Part shown: piece after piece, positions 7,014 to 17,538 of the stretch | Position numbering within the stretch: position 1 is the stretch's first letter | How the letters are laid out: the number at the start of each line of letters is the position of its first letter | DNA from: CAJBLF01 sp964613015 | GTDB taxonomy: Bacteria > Patescibacteriota > Gracilibacteria > Absconditabacterales > Absconditicoccaceae | Reading direction: 5' to 3' | NCBI GenBank assembly: GCA_964613015.1 | Contig: CAZTFP010000019.1 | Coordinates: 1-25,676 of the forward strand | DNA: 25,676 bases | Made by a program: the position numbers and the translations under genes | The notes under the pieces: model-generated | Databases searched by the model: none | What the model was told of the DNA's origin: nothing | What the model saw: only the letters and a program-made list of their open reading frames with translations

Positions 7014-8330
7014 TTATCTTCCTGCTTCAAATTGGTCAAAGAGCTCTTTGAAAAGTATCGGTACACGTTTCATGTCTTCTGGGGAAAGTATATATGCTAT
7101 TCTCATTTGTGTTTTTCCAGAATTTTCTTGTCCTTCTTTTGGAGAGTAAAACCCTGTCATAGGCGCAACTAGAAGTGTCCAATCTTTTTGTGCTCCATTT
7201 TTTTCTATGGTTACTTTTCCTTTGCTTGCACAATAGAGTACAAATTCGTTAGCATCAAACTTTGATTTAGCGATGTCTCTTACATCTATGACAGAATAGA
7301 GTGATGCATCGGGACTGGAAATAATAATCCCTGGAACCAATTCTTTGAAACTATTTGTTACAGACTCCAACATTCCTTTATAGTATGTTCTTTGTTTTTT
7401 GTATCGTGCTTGTAAATCTTCTTTGCTTTCATGGGCAATTGATCCAAAAATATATTGTCCAATGACATTGGTACATAAATTTGCTGTATATTCAGCAATA
7501 GCTTTTTCATGAAATTCTTTATTATCTGTTACTAGAGCTCCTACTCTCAATCCACATGCATTTCGTACTTTGGAAGCTGTTTCTATACTGATTCTTCTTC
7601 CTTGTATTCATGGAACTTCTTTATCAGTAATCCCTCGAATACTGGTTGCTGGTTTGTTTACATAAAATAATTCTCTATATGCTTCATCACTAATCATCCA
7701 GAGATCGTGTTTTACACAGAGCTGCGCAAGAGCTATCATACTTTCTTGGTCATAAAAATGTCCTGTTGGATTATCGTAAGGAATCACCACAAGCGCTCAT
7801 GGTTTATATTCTGTGATTGTTTTTTCTATTTCGGAAATATCAGGCAGAGTAAAACTTCCGTCTTTTTGTAAATTTCTTTTAACAGAAATAGTAGATCTTC
7901 CAACTCTATTGGCCATGGTCATATAGTTGGTGTATGCTGCGTCGATCAAAAGTAGCGGCTGTTCTTTGCTTCCTGCTGGACCACAACATCCTATTATGAT
8001 AAGTTCCATACCTAAACTTCCCCCATCTGTTATTTGACTGTAGAGATTTGTGGTATCATATCCACTAGCAGCGATAATATGTAAAAATGCTGTATTTGTT
8101 TCTTCATATCATTTGGTAAGTGAATAGGGCACTACTCAGTTTTTGAATGGACTCTTTTCATCGTCTAAATGAGTCATTCTTTCCTGCATTTTTGGATGCA
8201 TAGGTAGTGAAACATCACCGATAGAAACGTTCATTGCTTGTACCTTATCTGTTCTTTTGAGAAATTCTATCTGAGCCATCCTGATAGAAGAAGGTTTTCT
8301 GTTTTGGAAGTGAGAAGACAATTTTGGCAT
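7014..8330 (-). CDS. PLP-dependent aminotransferase, class I/II
   Basis: A 438-aa fold-type I aminotransferase, the usual length for aspartate, aromatic or LL-diaminopimelate aminotransferases. Seen: an N-terminal segment with NVSIGDVSLPMHP, the PYDNPTGHFYD motif (cofactor-stacking NPTG), SDEAYRELFY (Asp and Tyr that contact pyridoxal phosphate), SKVRNACGLRVG (Schiff-base Lys in SKxxxxxGxRxG), and a C-terminal MRIAYILSPEDM with the carboxylate-binding Arg (family form RIxF/RIAY). TGA encodes Gly at several places, including ACGLRVG's neighbours and GGSLG. Substrate cannot be fixed from the sequence. The gene is monocistronic with its own promoter and faces the + strand RNA tail to tail. Confidence 0.92.
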
Positions 8331-8365
8331 AAGTATATAATCAAGATAAAAAATACACGTGTTTG

Positions 8366-8393
8366 CTTATACGAAAAATAATATATTTTTCAA
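8366..8393 (-). promoter_or_regulatory. Promoter of the aminotransferase gene
   Basis: TTGAAA (8388-8393), 16-bp spacer, TATAAG (8366-8371); leader about 28 nt. Confidence 0.6.
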
Positions 8394-8422
8394 AACTATT
8401 TTATATTTTCAAAAATTTTTGA

Positions 8423-8450
8423 TTGAAAAAATGAGGTTTTTTTTTATCAT
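8423..8450 (+). promoter_or_regulatory. Promoter of the amidase/SpoIID gene
   Basis: TTGAAA (8423-8428), 16-bp spacer, TATCAT (8445-8450); leader about 23 nt. It is divergent from the aminotransferase promoter, about 30 bp away. Confidence 0.5.
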
Positions 8451-8479
8451 GTTGGGGCTTTATTTTTGTGATTATTGAA

Positions 8480-10642
8480 ATGTATAAAAAAATACTGATA
8501 GGAATGCTTTCTTTGAGTGGATTTTTTTCCTTTGTTTTTGCGGCGGCATGGAATTTACCTGGAGTAACTATTATTACTCGTGCACAATGGTGAGCTAATG
8601 AGTCTTGGAGATATTCTACTACATCAAAATCTGAAAGAGATGCTCTTCGTCAACTCCAAATAGATAGTGAATCTGGTCAAAATTCAGAAACTGGCTCTCA
8701 AGGACAGGTAGCTACTGATTTTTTGCTTACCCAGACACCAAATGAACAGGTGGTAAATGAATATCGTGAATCGTCAAGCGGTCATTTTCTTAAACGACCA
8801 GAAAGTATCCATACCAATAAATCTAAAATTATTATCCATCATACAGCTGATGATAATACTGTTTTACTTACTTGATGAACGTGAGCAGCAATCAAAGAAA
8901 TGCAGGCTATCTATAAATATCATGCACTAACTAATGGATGGGGTGACATAGGCTATAATTTTGTTATTGATCCATTTGGAAACATTTATGAGGGGAGAGC
9001 TTGATGAGCATGAGTAGTCTGAGCACATGCTGCTTGGAATAATACTCCGAGTATAGGTATTTCATTGATGGGAAATTTTAACATAAATATCCCTACAGAT
9101 GCAGCATTAAAATCATTACTTAAACTCACCACAGCTTTAGCAAAAAAATATCATATCAACCCCAAAGCTACTACTACCTATTTTAAAAAATCTCCTGAAA
9201 CACCCTATCTCAAATGATATACTAATTATACGATAGTGGGACATGAAGATGCATGAATAACATCTTGTCCTTGAACCAATCTGTATAATTTACTTCCTGA
9301 ACTTAGGGATCAGATCAGTCAAAATTTAACACAAATATCCTTGGTTAGTTCCAAAAAACCTGTTGTTGTTCCGTATATAGAAAGGTGAACTATTGTTGAT
9401 GGACGATATTATTCTGATAAAATCAGTGATACTTTTACCCTTCCTATTAGATGGACGGGCGTGAAATCATGTACCAGTAATGATTCTACCATAAGTATAG
9501 GATCGTGTAGTTCCACAAACAACCAATTACTTATTTCATTGACAAAAAAATGAATCAGTGGACTCAAAACTATTTCTGTTGTTACTGCTTCAGGGACTAA
9601 AATATTTTCTATGAATCTTATTTGGCAAGACGATTTTGAAAGTATTGCTAATACACTCAAACAAGACTATATGACTAGAAAATTACTTACTCCATCATCA
9701 CAAAATATCAACAAAATAACATCCAAAATTACTCTATCTGATATTAAAACATTGATTCAGACCCCCCTCAATATTTTGCTGTATGAATTGAGTACAACAC
9801 TTCCAAGATATGAAATTTCATGTGATGGCGGATGTATTATCCAAGCTGATGATAAACTCTATACATGAGTTAATCCTGTTGTAGAAACGAGTAATGGTTT
9901 TGTTTATTTGACACTTCCAATGTTTGAAAACGCTTTGGCTGTAACCAATCTTGAAATTTCTTCTATGAGTGCAGGATTGGTACGCGTAAATAACTATTCG
10001 AGAAAATCATATTGAGGTATAGCGTGGAATAGTTTCAGAGGATCATTACTTTGGAAAAAAGAAACCATTAAAAATCTTGGTGATGGTACATTCGTAGATC
10101 AGGCAGTAGTTATCAATAAGACATCCTTTGATAATTATATGAAAGGTATTGCCGAAACTAGTGATAGTGATAATGTAGAAAAACAAACCTTAGTTTTGTT
10201 GCTTGCAAAAATGTATACCTTGTTTTATATCAATGGTCATAATACCCATCCATCAATTCCTGTGGGAGCAAGCTATCAAGCTATAGATAATCCTGATATG
10301 TTTCAAAAATATGTCTGAGCTGGACGAGAAAAAACTTCCACTATGTCTGCGAGTTTATTGACTGACATCAAAAATACTGTAGTTATGTATCATGGCTATG
10401 TTCCTATTTTGCCTTATTTTAGTTGTTCTGCTGGATTTACCTGGTCAGCAAAAGAAAAATGGTGATGGAATGATACTCCGTATTTACAATCTAAATTGGA
10501 TTTTGCTGCGTGTTTCGATTTTAATGGTCATGGTGTCGGGCTCAGTGGAAAATGAGCTGAATATCTTGCTGAAAAGTGATGGACACTAGAACAAATATTA
10601 CAGTATTATTATCCAGGAGTCGTACTTGCTTCAACTAACTAA
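8480..10642 (+). CDS. Secreted PGRP-type amidase fused to a SpoIID/LytB domain
   Basis: A 720-aa cell-wall protein. Residues 1-22 form a signal peptide (KK, hydrophobic core, FVFAAA). ITRAQWGA, the usual PGRP opening, follows at 32-39. The amidase core reads IIIHHTADD (His120), GYNFVIDPFGNIYEGR (Tyr159), GAHAAWNN, GISLMGNF and VGHEDAGITSCPG. His120, His255 and Cys263 match the zinc ligands of T7-lysozyme-like N-acetylmuramoyl-L-alanine amidases. After a linker, the C-terminal 200 residues match SpoIID/LytB (a peptidoglycan lytic transglycosylase or amidase activator): PVGASYQAI, YVGAGREK, YFSCSAGFTWSAKEKWG, and FNGHGVGLSGKGAEYLAEKG. Dozens of Gly use TGA, including a TGA TGA pair at 8874-8879. 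Likely role: cleaving the cell's own or a host's peptidoglycan. Confidence 0.9.
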
Positions 10643-10648
10643 TTATTA

Positions 10649-11524
10649 TTGAAAATATGCTTTTATTCTTATTGTTTGATCGTGTATAAACAAATTCTCA
10701 GTACTATATTTCAGTGAAATGCTGATCAGGCATGCAAACACATTCTTGAACTTTATGATAAGAATGGTTTTTGTATCATTGATTATCTCTATTTCGCTAA
10801 TGTTGCTGGAAAGCAGATGTTTACTTCTCATCATAGCTTGTATCCGGTAGTTAACTTTAATGAAACATTGCTTGCTGATTATAAAAATATGGATATACAT
10901 GGTATTTATGCACTTTATCAAGAGGCTATTCTTGATTCTGATTTCGTTTTGATGGATGGAATATGATTGCAAGTGTTTTATTATCTTGCCAAAAAAAAAC
11001 GACTTCAAAATCTCAATGGAACTGATTTTTGTCCCTATTTTCTCTCGTATACAAAGAAAAAAATTACTGACAGGGGAATGAATATCATTCTTTATGGGAC
11101 CTATCCACATCTTCTAGAAAAAACAAAACAATTTCTTATGAAACAATGATATACTGTCGTCTATGCTCAGGATGGATATACTAATTTGAACTGGGAAAAT
11201 GTTAATCTTGCTTTGAAATGAAAAACCAATGATATCAATATTTTGCTTGTTGCTAGATCTACTCCTGATTATCCTATCCAAGAAATATGGACATTGGCCA
11301 ATAAAGATAAGATAAGTCATTATGGATTGATTGTTATGAATCAAGCTTGAACATTTGATTTTTGGGTCGGTGAACAAAAAAGAGCTCCAAAACCTGTAAG
11401 AATACTTAAACTAGAATGGTTGCGAAGACTTATTTCTGATCCCAAAAGGAATATCAAAAAAGTAGTGTCTACTTTGGCTATCTTTAAGTATATTTTGTCG
11501 TATTTGATATTGAAAAAGGGATAA
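10649..11524 (+). CDS. Glycosyltransferase, WecG/TagA/CpsF family
   Basis: About 280-291 aa, the family length. Members move an N-acetylmannosamine (or related) unit onto a lipid-linked sugar in surface polymer synthesis at the inner face of the membrane. Seen: FVLMDGIGLQVFYYLA (the DGxG motif with the catalytic Asp), LNGTDFCPYFL (family: VxGxDL), NIILYGTYPHLLEKT (GG/YG-xx loop), DINILLVARSTPDYPIQEIW (family: VGLGxPKQExW), QAGTFDFWVGEQKRAPKPVR and LEWLRRLISDP (family: LEWLYRLxxEP). The TPN substrate motif near the N-terminus is not obvious. No ATG exists in frame: TTG at 10649 (6 nt after the amidase stop) is used here; GTG at 10682 is the alternative. Probably co-transcribed with the amidase. 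Confidence 0.85.
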
Positions 11525-11528
11525 ATAT

Positions 11529-11552
11529 GTATACATAATGTACAGTGTATAC
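11529..11552 (+). terminator. Possible terminator after the glycosyltransferase gene
   Basis: GTATACA/TGTATAC stem around a loop containing TGTACA, followed after about 10 nt by a strongly T-rich stretch. The distance to the T-tract makes it weak. Confidence 0.35.
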
Positions 11553-11644
11553 GACTTTGTCCTCTTTTTTGTTTTTTTAGTATATGAAATAAAAAATTAT
11601 TACAAGGTTTTTTCAGCTATTTTATTGTTTTACGATTTCATTTG

Positions 11645-13699
11645 ATGCATCTCAAAGAAAAAAAATTTCTCTATCTTGCAGAAGAACATGTGTTTAATTT
11701 TGCTGAGGAAGTGCAAAATGGAATCAAAATAAAAATGTTTGTTTGATTTGAATCAGATAAATTTTTGGATTTTCAGAAAGATTTGCTCCAAGATTTTCTT
11801 GCTGAACTTAAGGATAAAATAACTACTGAAGATTATGATATCAATGATGTAAAAAATCATTTTGAAATATCTCTTCAAAACTTGAATGTGAGACTTAAAG
11901 CATTTGCTGACAAGGTTCGTGATATTGATTTTTTTGGTATAAAGGGATATATCCAACTTGTAATCGATAATATTCTTATGCTTTCTATGATTGGTGATGT
12001 GAGCGTTATGATATTTAGAGATGAAAGATTATATTATTCGCTTACCAATTCTCTCAATGATAAGGGAAAAATAGATTTATTTTCTGATTTTGTAGAAGGA
12101 GATGTGGAGGGACATGATCAAATACTTTATGTAGGAACTAAAATTTCTGATGTGTTTGATACGAGTGATTTTAAAGAAATGGAAAGTGTATTAAAATCAG
12201 AAGATACTCATTTAATTAACTTTTTCCAAGAGCTTCTCAATGCTAGACTTGATAAAAAGTCATTTGGATTTATTTTTCATTATATACTTACAGGAGCTGC
12301 AATCAAAACTCATGAAGACTTTTCTATGAAAATCAATGAAAATTCGCTTTTGGGTAGAATAAAAACAACTTTACTTAAAAATAAATATCAAGCCACTGTT
12401 GCTATTCTTGGTATTTTCATTTTGTTTATGGTCATTAATTTGCTTTCACAGGTATTGAAATCAAACGCCGATACTTTTGTTACTTCTGACGGGGTAACGG
12501 TTGATCTCACTATAGAAGATATTAAAAAAGATCTTTTCACCTTTCAGGGTATGGATCCTACATCTGAAGCTAAATCTCTTAAATATAATGAAATCCTTAG
12601 TAAACTTGATGTTCTTCAAAGTAAAGGAAGATGGCTTGAAGATGTTGCTCAATTTAGAAAATTATTACAATCAGAATATTATAAATGATTTAATATTATT
12701 TATGTGAGTAGTTTGACAAAATTTGATGATGCGACCCTTGGTAAAAAAACAAAGATTTTAAGCTTTAATCCTTCAGAAATTTCACAACTAGGTACTATTC
12801 AATCGCTCTATGTGTGGAGAAATATGATTGTGGCCGGAAGTAAATCAGCATTAGTTGGTTCTTTAGATGATAATATGAGAGGCTCTTTGGTTGATTATAA
12901 TCTTCCCTCAACTGATGTTGTAAAGTGATGTAATCTTAATCTATTAAAAGACTGACTGTATTGTTTTACCAATAATGCAAATATTTATTCTATCAATAAA
13001 GCTTGATCTCAACCGGTTACTACTACTGATACTACACCGTTTTCTAAGAATATTGGTTGAGTAATTACCTATGGAAAAGCTAATCTTTATATTTTTGAAA
13101 ATAATGTAAGTTCTGCTGGTAATACTACATTGGTTACGAGATATCGTAATACTTTAGGTTCACAAACTATTTATCAAGGAGGACAAAAATACTATCTGGG
13201 TACTAATATGAGTTGATTTTCTTTTTGATCTGGATTTGCTAATTTCGCGGTTGATTGATCTTTCTTGGCTTGGAATGGTGGTAAACTTTATCAATTTCGA
13301 AGAAATCCACCAACAGCATTTACTCTTGATGTTCGTGAAATCAAACTTCTTGGAGGAGATAAAAAAATATTACAGTATTCCAATGATGTGAAAGTGATTA
13401 GTTCTATAAATTCCAAATACTTGTATTTATTTGATAGGGTGAATCAAACTTTCACTATCTATGACTCTCGTCCAGCAAAAAATGCCAGTCAGTATAATTA
13501 CAATTATGGCTTGTATTACGTATTTATGTTCAAATTTGATTTAGGTGCTACAAATAAGGTTATTGATATTGATATCCCTGATCCTAGTGGTGATAGACCA
13601 GATATGTATATTTTGACAAATGAATGAATAAATAAGGTTTCTTTATATGAGTTCATTGATAGTATCAATAACAATAAAGTACTCAAACAACTTAATTAA
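11645..13699 (+). CDS. 684-aa single-pass membrane protein, PP2C-like N-terminal region, repeat-rich C-terminal region
   Basis: The N-terminal 245 residues resemble degenerate PP2C-like regions seen in CPR proteins: MIGDVSVMIFRDERLYYSLTNS (PP2C: GDSRxxL), then FSDFVEGDVEGHDQILYVGTKISDVF (PP2C: LEPGDxLLLCSDGL). The metal-binding Asp residues of active PP2C are not evident. One transmembrane helix lies at about 249-271. The C-terminal 410 residues have repeated short strands (GSLVDYNL, NLYIFENN, KYYLGTN, GKLYQFRR, KYLYLFDRVNQTFTIYD, DMYILTNE) of about 40-50 residues per unit, which suggests a beta-propeller outside the membrane. Function unknown. alaS follows 28 bp downstream, so the two are probably co-transcribed. 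Confidence 0.75.
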
Positions 13700-13727
13700 T
13701 TTTCTTTAAAGAATAAGCTTGAGAACT

Positions 13728-15308
13728 ATGAAAAAAATATCATCTAAACAACTTAGAGAGCATTGGAAAAATTTTCGATTGTCAAAACAACATATATATC
13801 TTCCAGAAAGTTCTTTGATTGGTGGTAAAGAAAGTACTGCTATGTTTACTATTGCATGAATGCAACAATTGATTCCTTATCTTTCTGGTAAAGAGCATCA
13901 TTTAGGTAAAAGATTGTTTAATGTCCAAAAATGTATTAGAACTGTTGATATTGATGAAGTGGGTGATGCAAGTCATTGTACTTTTTTTGAGATGATGGGA
14001 AATCGGTCACTTGGTGATTATTTCAAAAAAGAATCAGTTCAACGAAGTTGGGAATTTCTTGTTGATGAGCTTGGTTTTGATTCTAAAAAGTTGGCAGTTA
14101 CGGTTTTTGAATGAGATAAAGATACTCCTAGAGATGATGAAACTGCAACATATCGAAAGAATATGTGAATAACTGATGATAAAATTGCTTATATGCCAGC
14201 GGATAATAATCGGCGAAGTCCTTGATTGATTTGACCATGTGGTCCTGATACTGAAATATTTTATCGAGTAGGTAAAAGTACGTTTCCTCCCAAAGATTCT
14301 AATCCTAAAACTGATGATGATAATCGATTGGAAATTTGGAATAATGTTTTTATGGAGTTTTATCGTGATGAAACAGGTAAACTTACAAAATTAAAAAATC
14401 AGAATGTTGATACGGGAATGGGATTTGAGAGAATGACTAAAGTTTTACAGGGAAAGAAAACAGTTTTTGAAACTGATATTTTTGCTCCATTGATTGCTTT
14501 GATAGAAACAACGCTTACTATTACATATGCTGGTAATGAAAGAAGATGTAGAATTGTTGTTGATCATATAAGAACAGCATTCTTTTTGATTTTCCATGAT
14601 ATTGTTCCTTCCAATGAAGGAAGATGATATGTCCTTAGAAGATTAATTAGAAGAATGTATTATAATTTTATGCTTTTGAAACCAGTCACGGAACATGTTT
14701 TTGATGTATTTATCACTACAATTGTTACTTATGTTGACGCATTGATGGAAACCAAAGCAGATACAAAAAACATTGCTCTAGTACTAATTAAAGAAGCTCA
14801 TCAATTTCAGAAAACCATCATCCATGGACAAAAATTGCTTGATGAACTTATTGCTTGAATAAATAAAAAAATCATATCAGGAAAAGATATCTTTAAACTT
14901 TATGATACGTTTTGATTTCCTTTGGAATTAACCAAAGAGATATTAGAAGATAAATGATTATCTGTCGATGTACAATGATTTGAAAAAGAAATGGAAGTAC
15001 AGCAAGAAAGATCTCGTGCTTGATCCAAAGATATGTTTAAACAATGAATAGATCGATCCACATATTTATTATGAATATCTCCAACAATATTTCTTGGTTA
15101 TGATACTTGTGTTTCTGATGACATACATTTGCTCAAAGATTTTGATGTACAATGACAAAGAATATTAATCTTTGATGCTACACCATTTTATGCCGAAAGT
15201 GGTGGTCAAATCTGAGATAGAGGAGTCGTAGTCTTAGATGATGGTATGGAGGTAAACATTGTTCAGGTTCAGAAATATAATTGAATTTTTCTTCATTTTG
15301 TTGGATAA
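13728..15308 (+). CDS. alaS: Alanyl-tRNA synthetase, truncated within the editing module
   Basis: A 526-aa protein; full AlaRS is about 850-900 aa. The class II aminoacylation core is complete: LPESSLI, FTIAGMQQ, QKCIRT, THFFEM-type motif HCTFFEMMGNRSLGDYFKKE, GPCGPDTEIF, EIWNNVFMEF, VDTGMGFERM, and VVDHIRTAFFLI. The tRNA-recognition helices (RGYVLRRLIRRM ... DTFGFPLELT) are also present. The chain then enters the beta-barrel of the editing domain (DATPFYAESGGQIGDRG) and stops at TAA about 25 residues later. Missing are the zinc editing core (HxxxH...CxxxH) and the C-Ala domain. Sixteen TGA codons occur in frame, many at invariant Gly. No continuation is found in any frame downstream. It should charge tRNA-Ala but not clear Ser or Gly mischarging in cis. 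Confidence 0.92.
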
Positions 15309-15329
15309 TACCCTCATCAAAATCATTTA

Positions 15330-15357
15330 TTGACTTTTATCTATATTTATATATAAG
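15330..15357 (+). promoter_or_regulatory. Promoter of the 555-aa orphan gene, overlapping a Shine-Dalgarno look-alike
   Basis: TTGACT (15330-15335), 16-bp spacer, TATAAG (15352-15357). The sequence AAGGAGGA (15355-15362) overlaps the -10 box and would lie at or before the transcription start, so it probably does not act as a ribosome site. Confidence 0.6.
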
Positions 15358-15385
15358 GAGGAACTTTTGTTTATATGTTTTTTTT

Positions 15386-17053
15386 ATGATGTACAAAAAA
15401 ATTACTGATTTTGAACAGCGCATTAGCTCTATAGCCTATGAAATTGTATGATTAGATATCGATATAATAACCAATCCTAATCCCTTTCCTCAATTGCAAA
15501 CATTACAAAATAAAATTTCTGATCTAGAAAAAACCACTTCACATTTTCCTAGTGATCTTAAAAAAGAGATGATAAATGATCTGAAAAATTTTTCTAATTC
15601 TTTGAAATGTTCTTTTTATGCTATTTTTAAGCAATATATAGAGCAATATATCACTAATACAAATCTTGTTTTGTTATTTATGATTAATTATCCTCAACTT
15701 TTTTCTGAGGATTTTGATATTGAATCTTCTCCATTTATTGAAATTTATTCCCTTTTTTGGCATTTTCTTGCAGATATCCATGTTACCTCTTCTAGTCCTG
15801 AACTTTTTCCTGAATTATGTAAAAATACAGCTACATTGTCTTCTGAACAAACTAAATCTTTGGTTATTTTACTTATAGATAAATTTATTTCTACCATCGT
15901 GCAAGATATTCTTTCTGATATCAGTGATTGGGATGATGATACGAAAAGTGATTTGATCCAAAAAACTAGAGAAATATATCCCAAAGCGTCTAACAATTTA
16001 AATCAACTTTTACGTGACAAGAATAAACGAAATATACTTAAGCAAGATTTTCTTAATGTATCTAAAAATGCAATGATTCGCTGATTGGATGAAAAATATT
16101 CTCAATTGTTTGAGGGAGATTTTCATCAAGCTATTAATACATTATCATTTATTTGTATGCCTATTGCTGATGAAGAAACTATAGATAATATGTTTTATAC
16201 ATACGTTTCCTTGTTTCTGGAACAACAGTTTCAAAAGTCTCATCAGAATAATACCAATAAAACTCAACAAAAAACACCATCAACTGAAAGTGTACTTATT
16301 TCTACTTTAATATCTTCTCAAAAAAATAATTCTGGATTGTTATCTTTGCCAGAGGGATTACATGATGAAATATCTCAATATATAACTAATCAGAAAATAA
16401 ATGGAAATAGTGGAAGGTTAATCGTGATCATTGAAAAAATTCTTCAAAAAAATTTGACTAAAAATGAAAGTATCAGGAAACAATGGTTTTTAGATAAAAT
16501 ATCATCTTATGGCTTAGGAAGTGTTGATTATGATTTTTTTGTTCTTTTGGAATCCTATGGTTTTTCTTGTATTGATGCACATAAAAAAGTTGAAAAACAT
16601 TCTACTGAAGAAAAAGATGCCTTCCTAGGTATGTCAGATGCTTCTGATAATAAAATCTCACTTCCTGATTCTAAAAATACCATTCTTGCTTCTTTATCTA
16701 CGCTTGATGCGCTTCAACGTTTGGAATGAGAATCTAAAAAAGACTATCTTCTAAAAAAAATGCGTTGATATGTTGATATTTTTGAACAACTAGGATATAC
16801 GTTTACTACTAAAGAAAAGTTTATTGAATCTTCTACTGAATGTTGTTATTCCAATCTAAGATTGGATAAAGATATCAGAAGAATTATTTATGATATTGTT
16901 GTCAAAAACAAACAAGAACAACATAGAGATTGACGTGATTATTATACCTTTGATATGGCCAATGGATGGAGAATATTGTTATCCAAAAAGTGAATAATTG
17001 ATAATATATGACCCCATGATTATTATGAAAAATATCTCAAAAATAATTTCTAA
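15386..17053 (+). CDS. Orphan 555-aa protein, mostly alpha-helical
   Basis: I do not recognise this protein. It starts at an ATG ATG pair, about 22 nt after the predicted transcription start. The first 250 residues are helix-rich and Ser/Thr/Leu-rich without membrane segments or signal peptide. A low-complexity linker (HQNNTNKTQQKTPSTES) sits near residue 290. A compact C-terminal part carries RRIIYDIVVKNKQEQ, RDYYTFDMANGWRILLSKKG and NIGPHDYYEKYLK. This end loosely recalls RelE/ParE-type toxins, where the chain closes with a strand and HxExY, but that likeness is weak and is inference only. TGA codes Gly in several places, for example at 16082-16084. It converges on the 152-aa gene with a 4-bp overlap of the two 3' ends. 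Confidence 0.75.
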
Positions 17054-17508
17054 TCTATCTGATTGTATTTTGGAAAAAATGTATAAACTATTTTATAAAA
17101 TGAATCTATGACTTTATCGAGTCATTTTTCTTGTTTGAGCATTCTTTCTGTAAGTATTCATTCAAGTTTAAACATCTCTTGCTCTACTTGTTTTCCAACT
17201 TCTTGAAACTTTGTAGCTGTATGTTCTCCTTCGTTGAGTGTTCTAAATTTCCAGAATAGCTCATTGTATGCCTCAAAAAATCTTTTGAAAAGTTGTCCTC
17301 ATTTTGTTTTTGTCATATCATCTATTTTTTCTGTAATATGATCATTGATAATATGTTGGATTTCTATTTTTTCTTCAGCAGAAACACTTTTGAATATTGG
17401 ACCAAATACTTCATGTTTTTCTAAATCAGAAAAATATGGTATACTTCATCTTTTTTCTTCTATGTTCATAATTATACTTTTTATTTGATTGATTTCTTGT
17501 GGGTTCAT
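17050..17508 (-). CDS. Hypothetical 152-aa charged helical protein
   Basis: An unrecognised cytoplasmic protein rich in Lys, Glu, Ile and Phe with strong helix and probable coiled-coil content (for example EKIEIQHIINDHITEKIDDM and QEVGKQVEQEMFKLEG). There are four or five in-frame TGA codons (RGSIPYF, KTKGGQLF, LEGIL, EKGLDK). No signal peptide or membrane helix. The stop is TAG at 17050-17052, whose bases overlap the TAA of the convergent orphan gene. It is last in a leftward run recJ - small membrane protein - DUF1015 - this gene, with a 30-bp gap to the DUF1015 gene. Real because the frame stays open under code 25 and fits the intergenic space tightly. Confidence 0.7.
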
Positions 17509-17538
17509 GTGTACTATGTTGTTATTATAAATAAATAT

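Noticed and set aside
10646..11110. 154-codon - strand frame
   Set aside because: It is antisense to the WecG/TagA-type gene, which has a continuous frame with family motifs when TGA is Gly.
15309..15385. Continuation of AlaRS after a frameshift
   Set aside because: No frame downstream shows the HxxxH editing motif or other AlaRS sequence; a promoter and a new gene follow.
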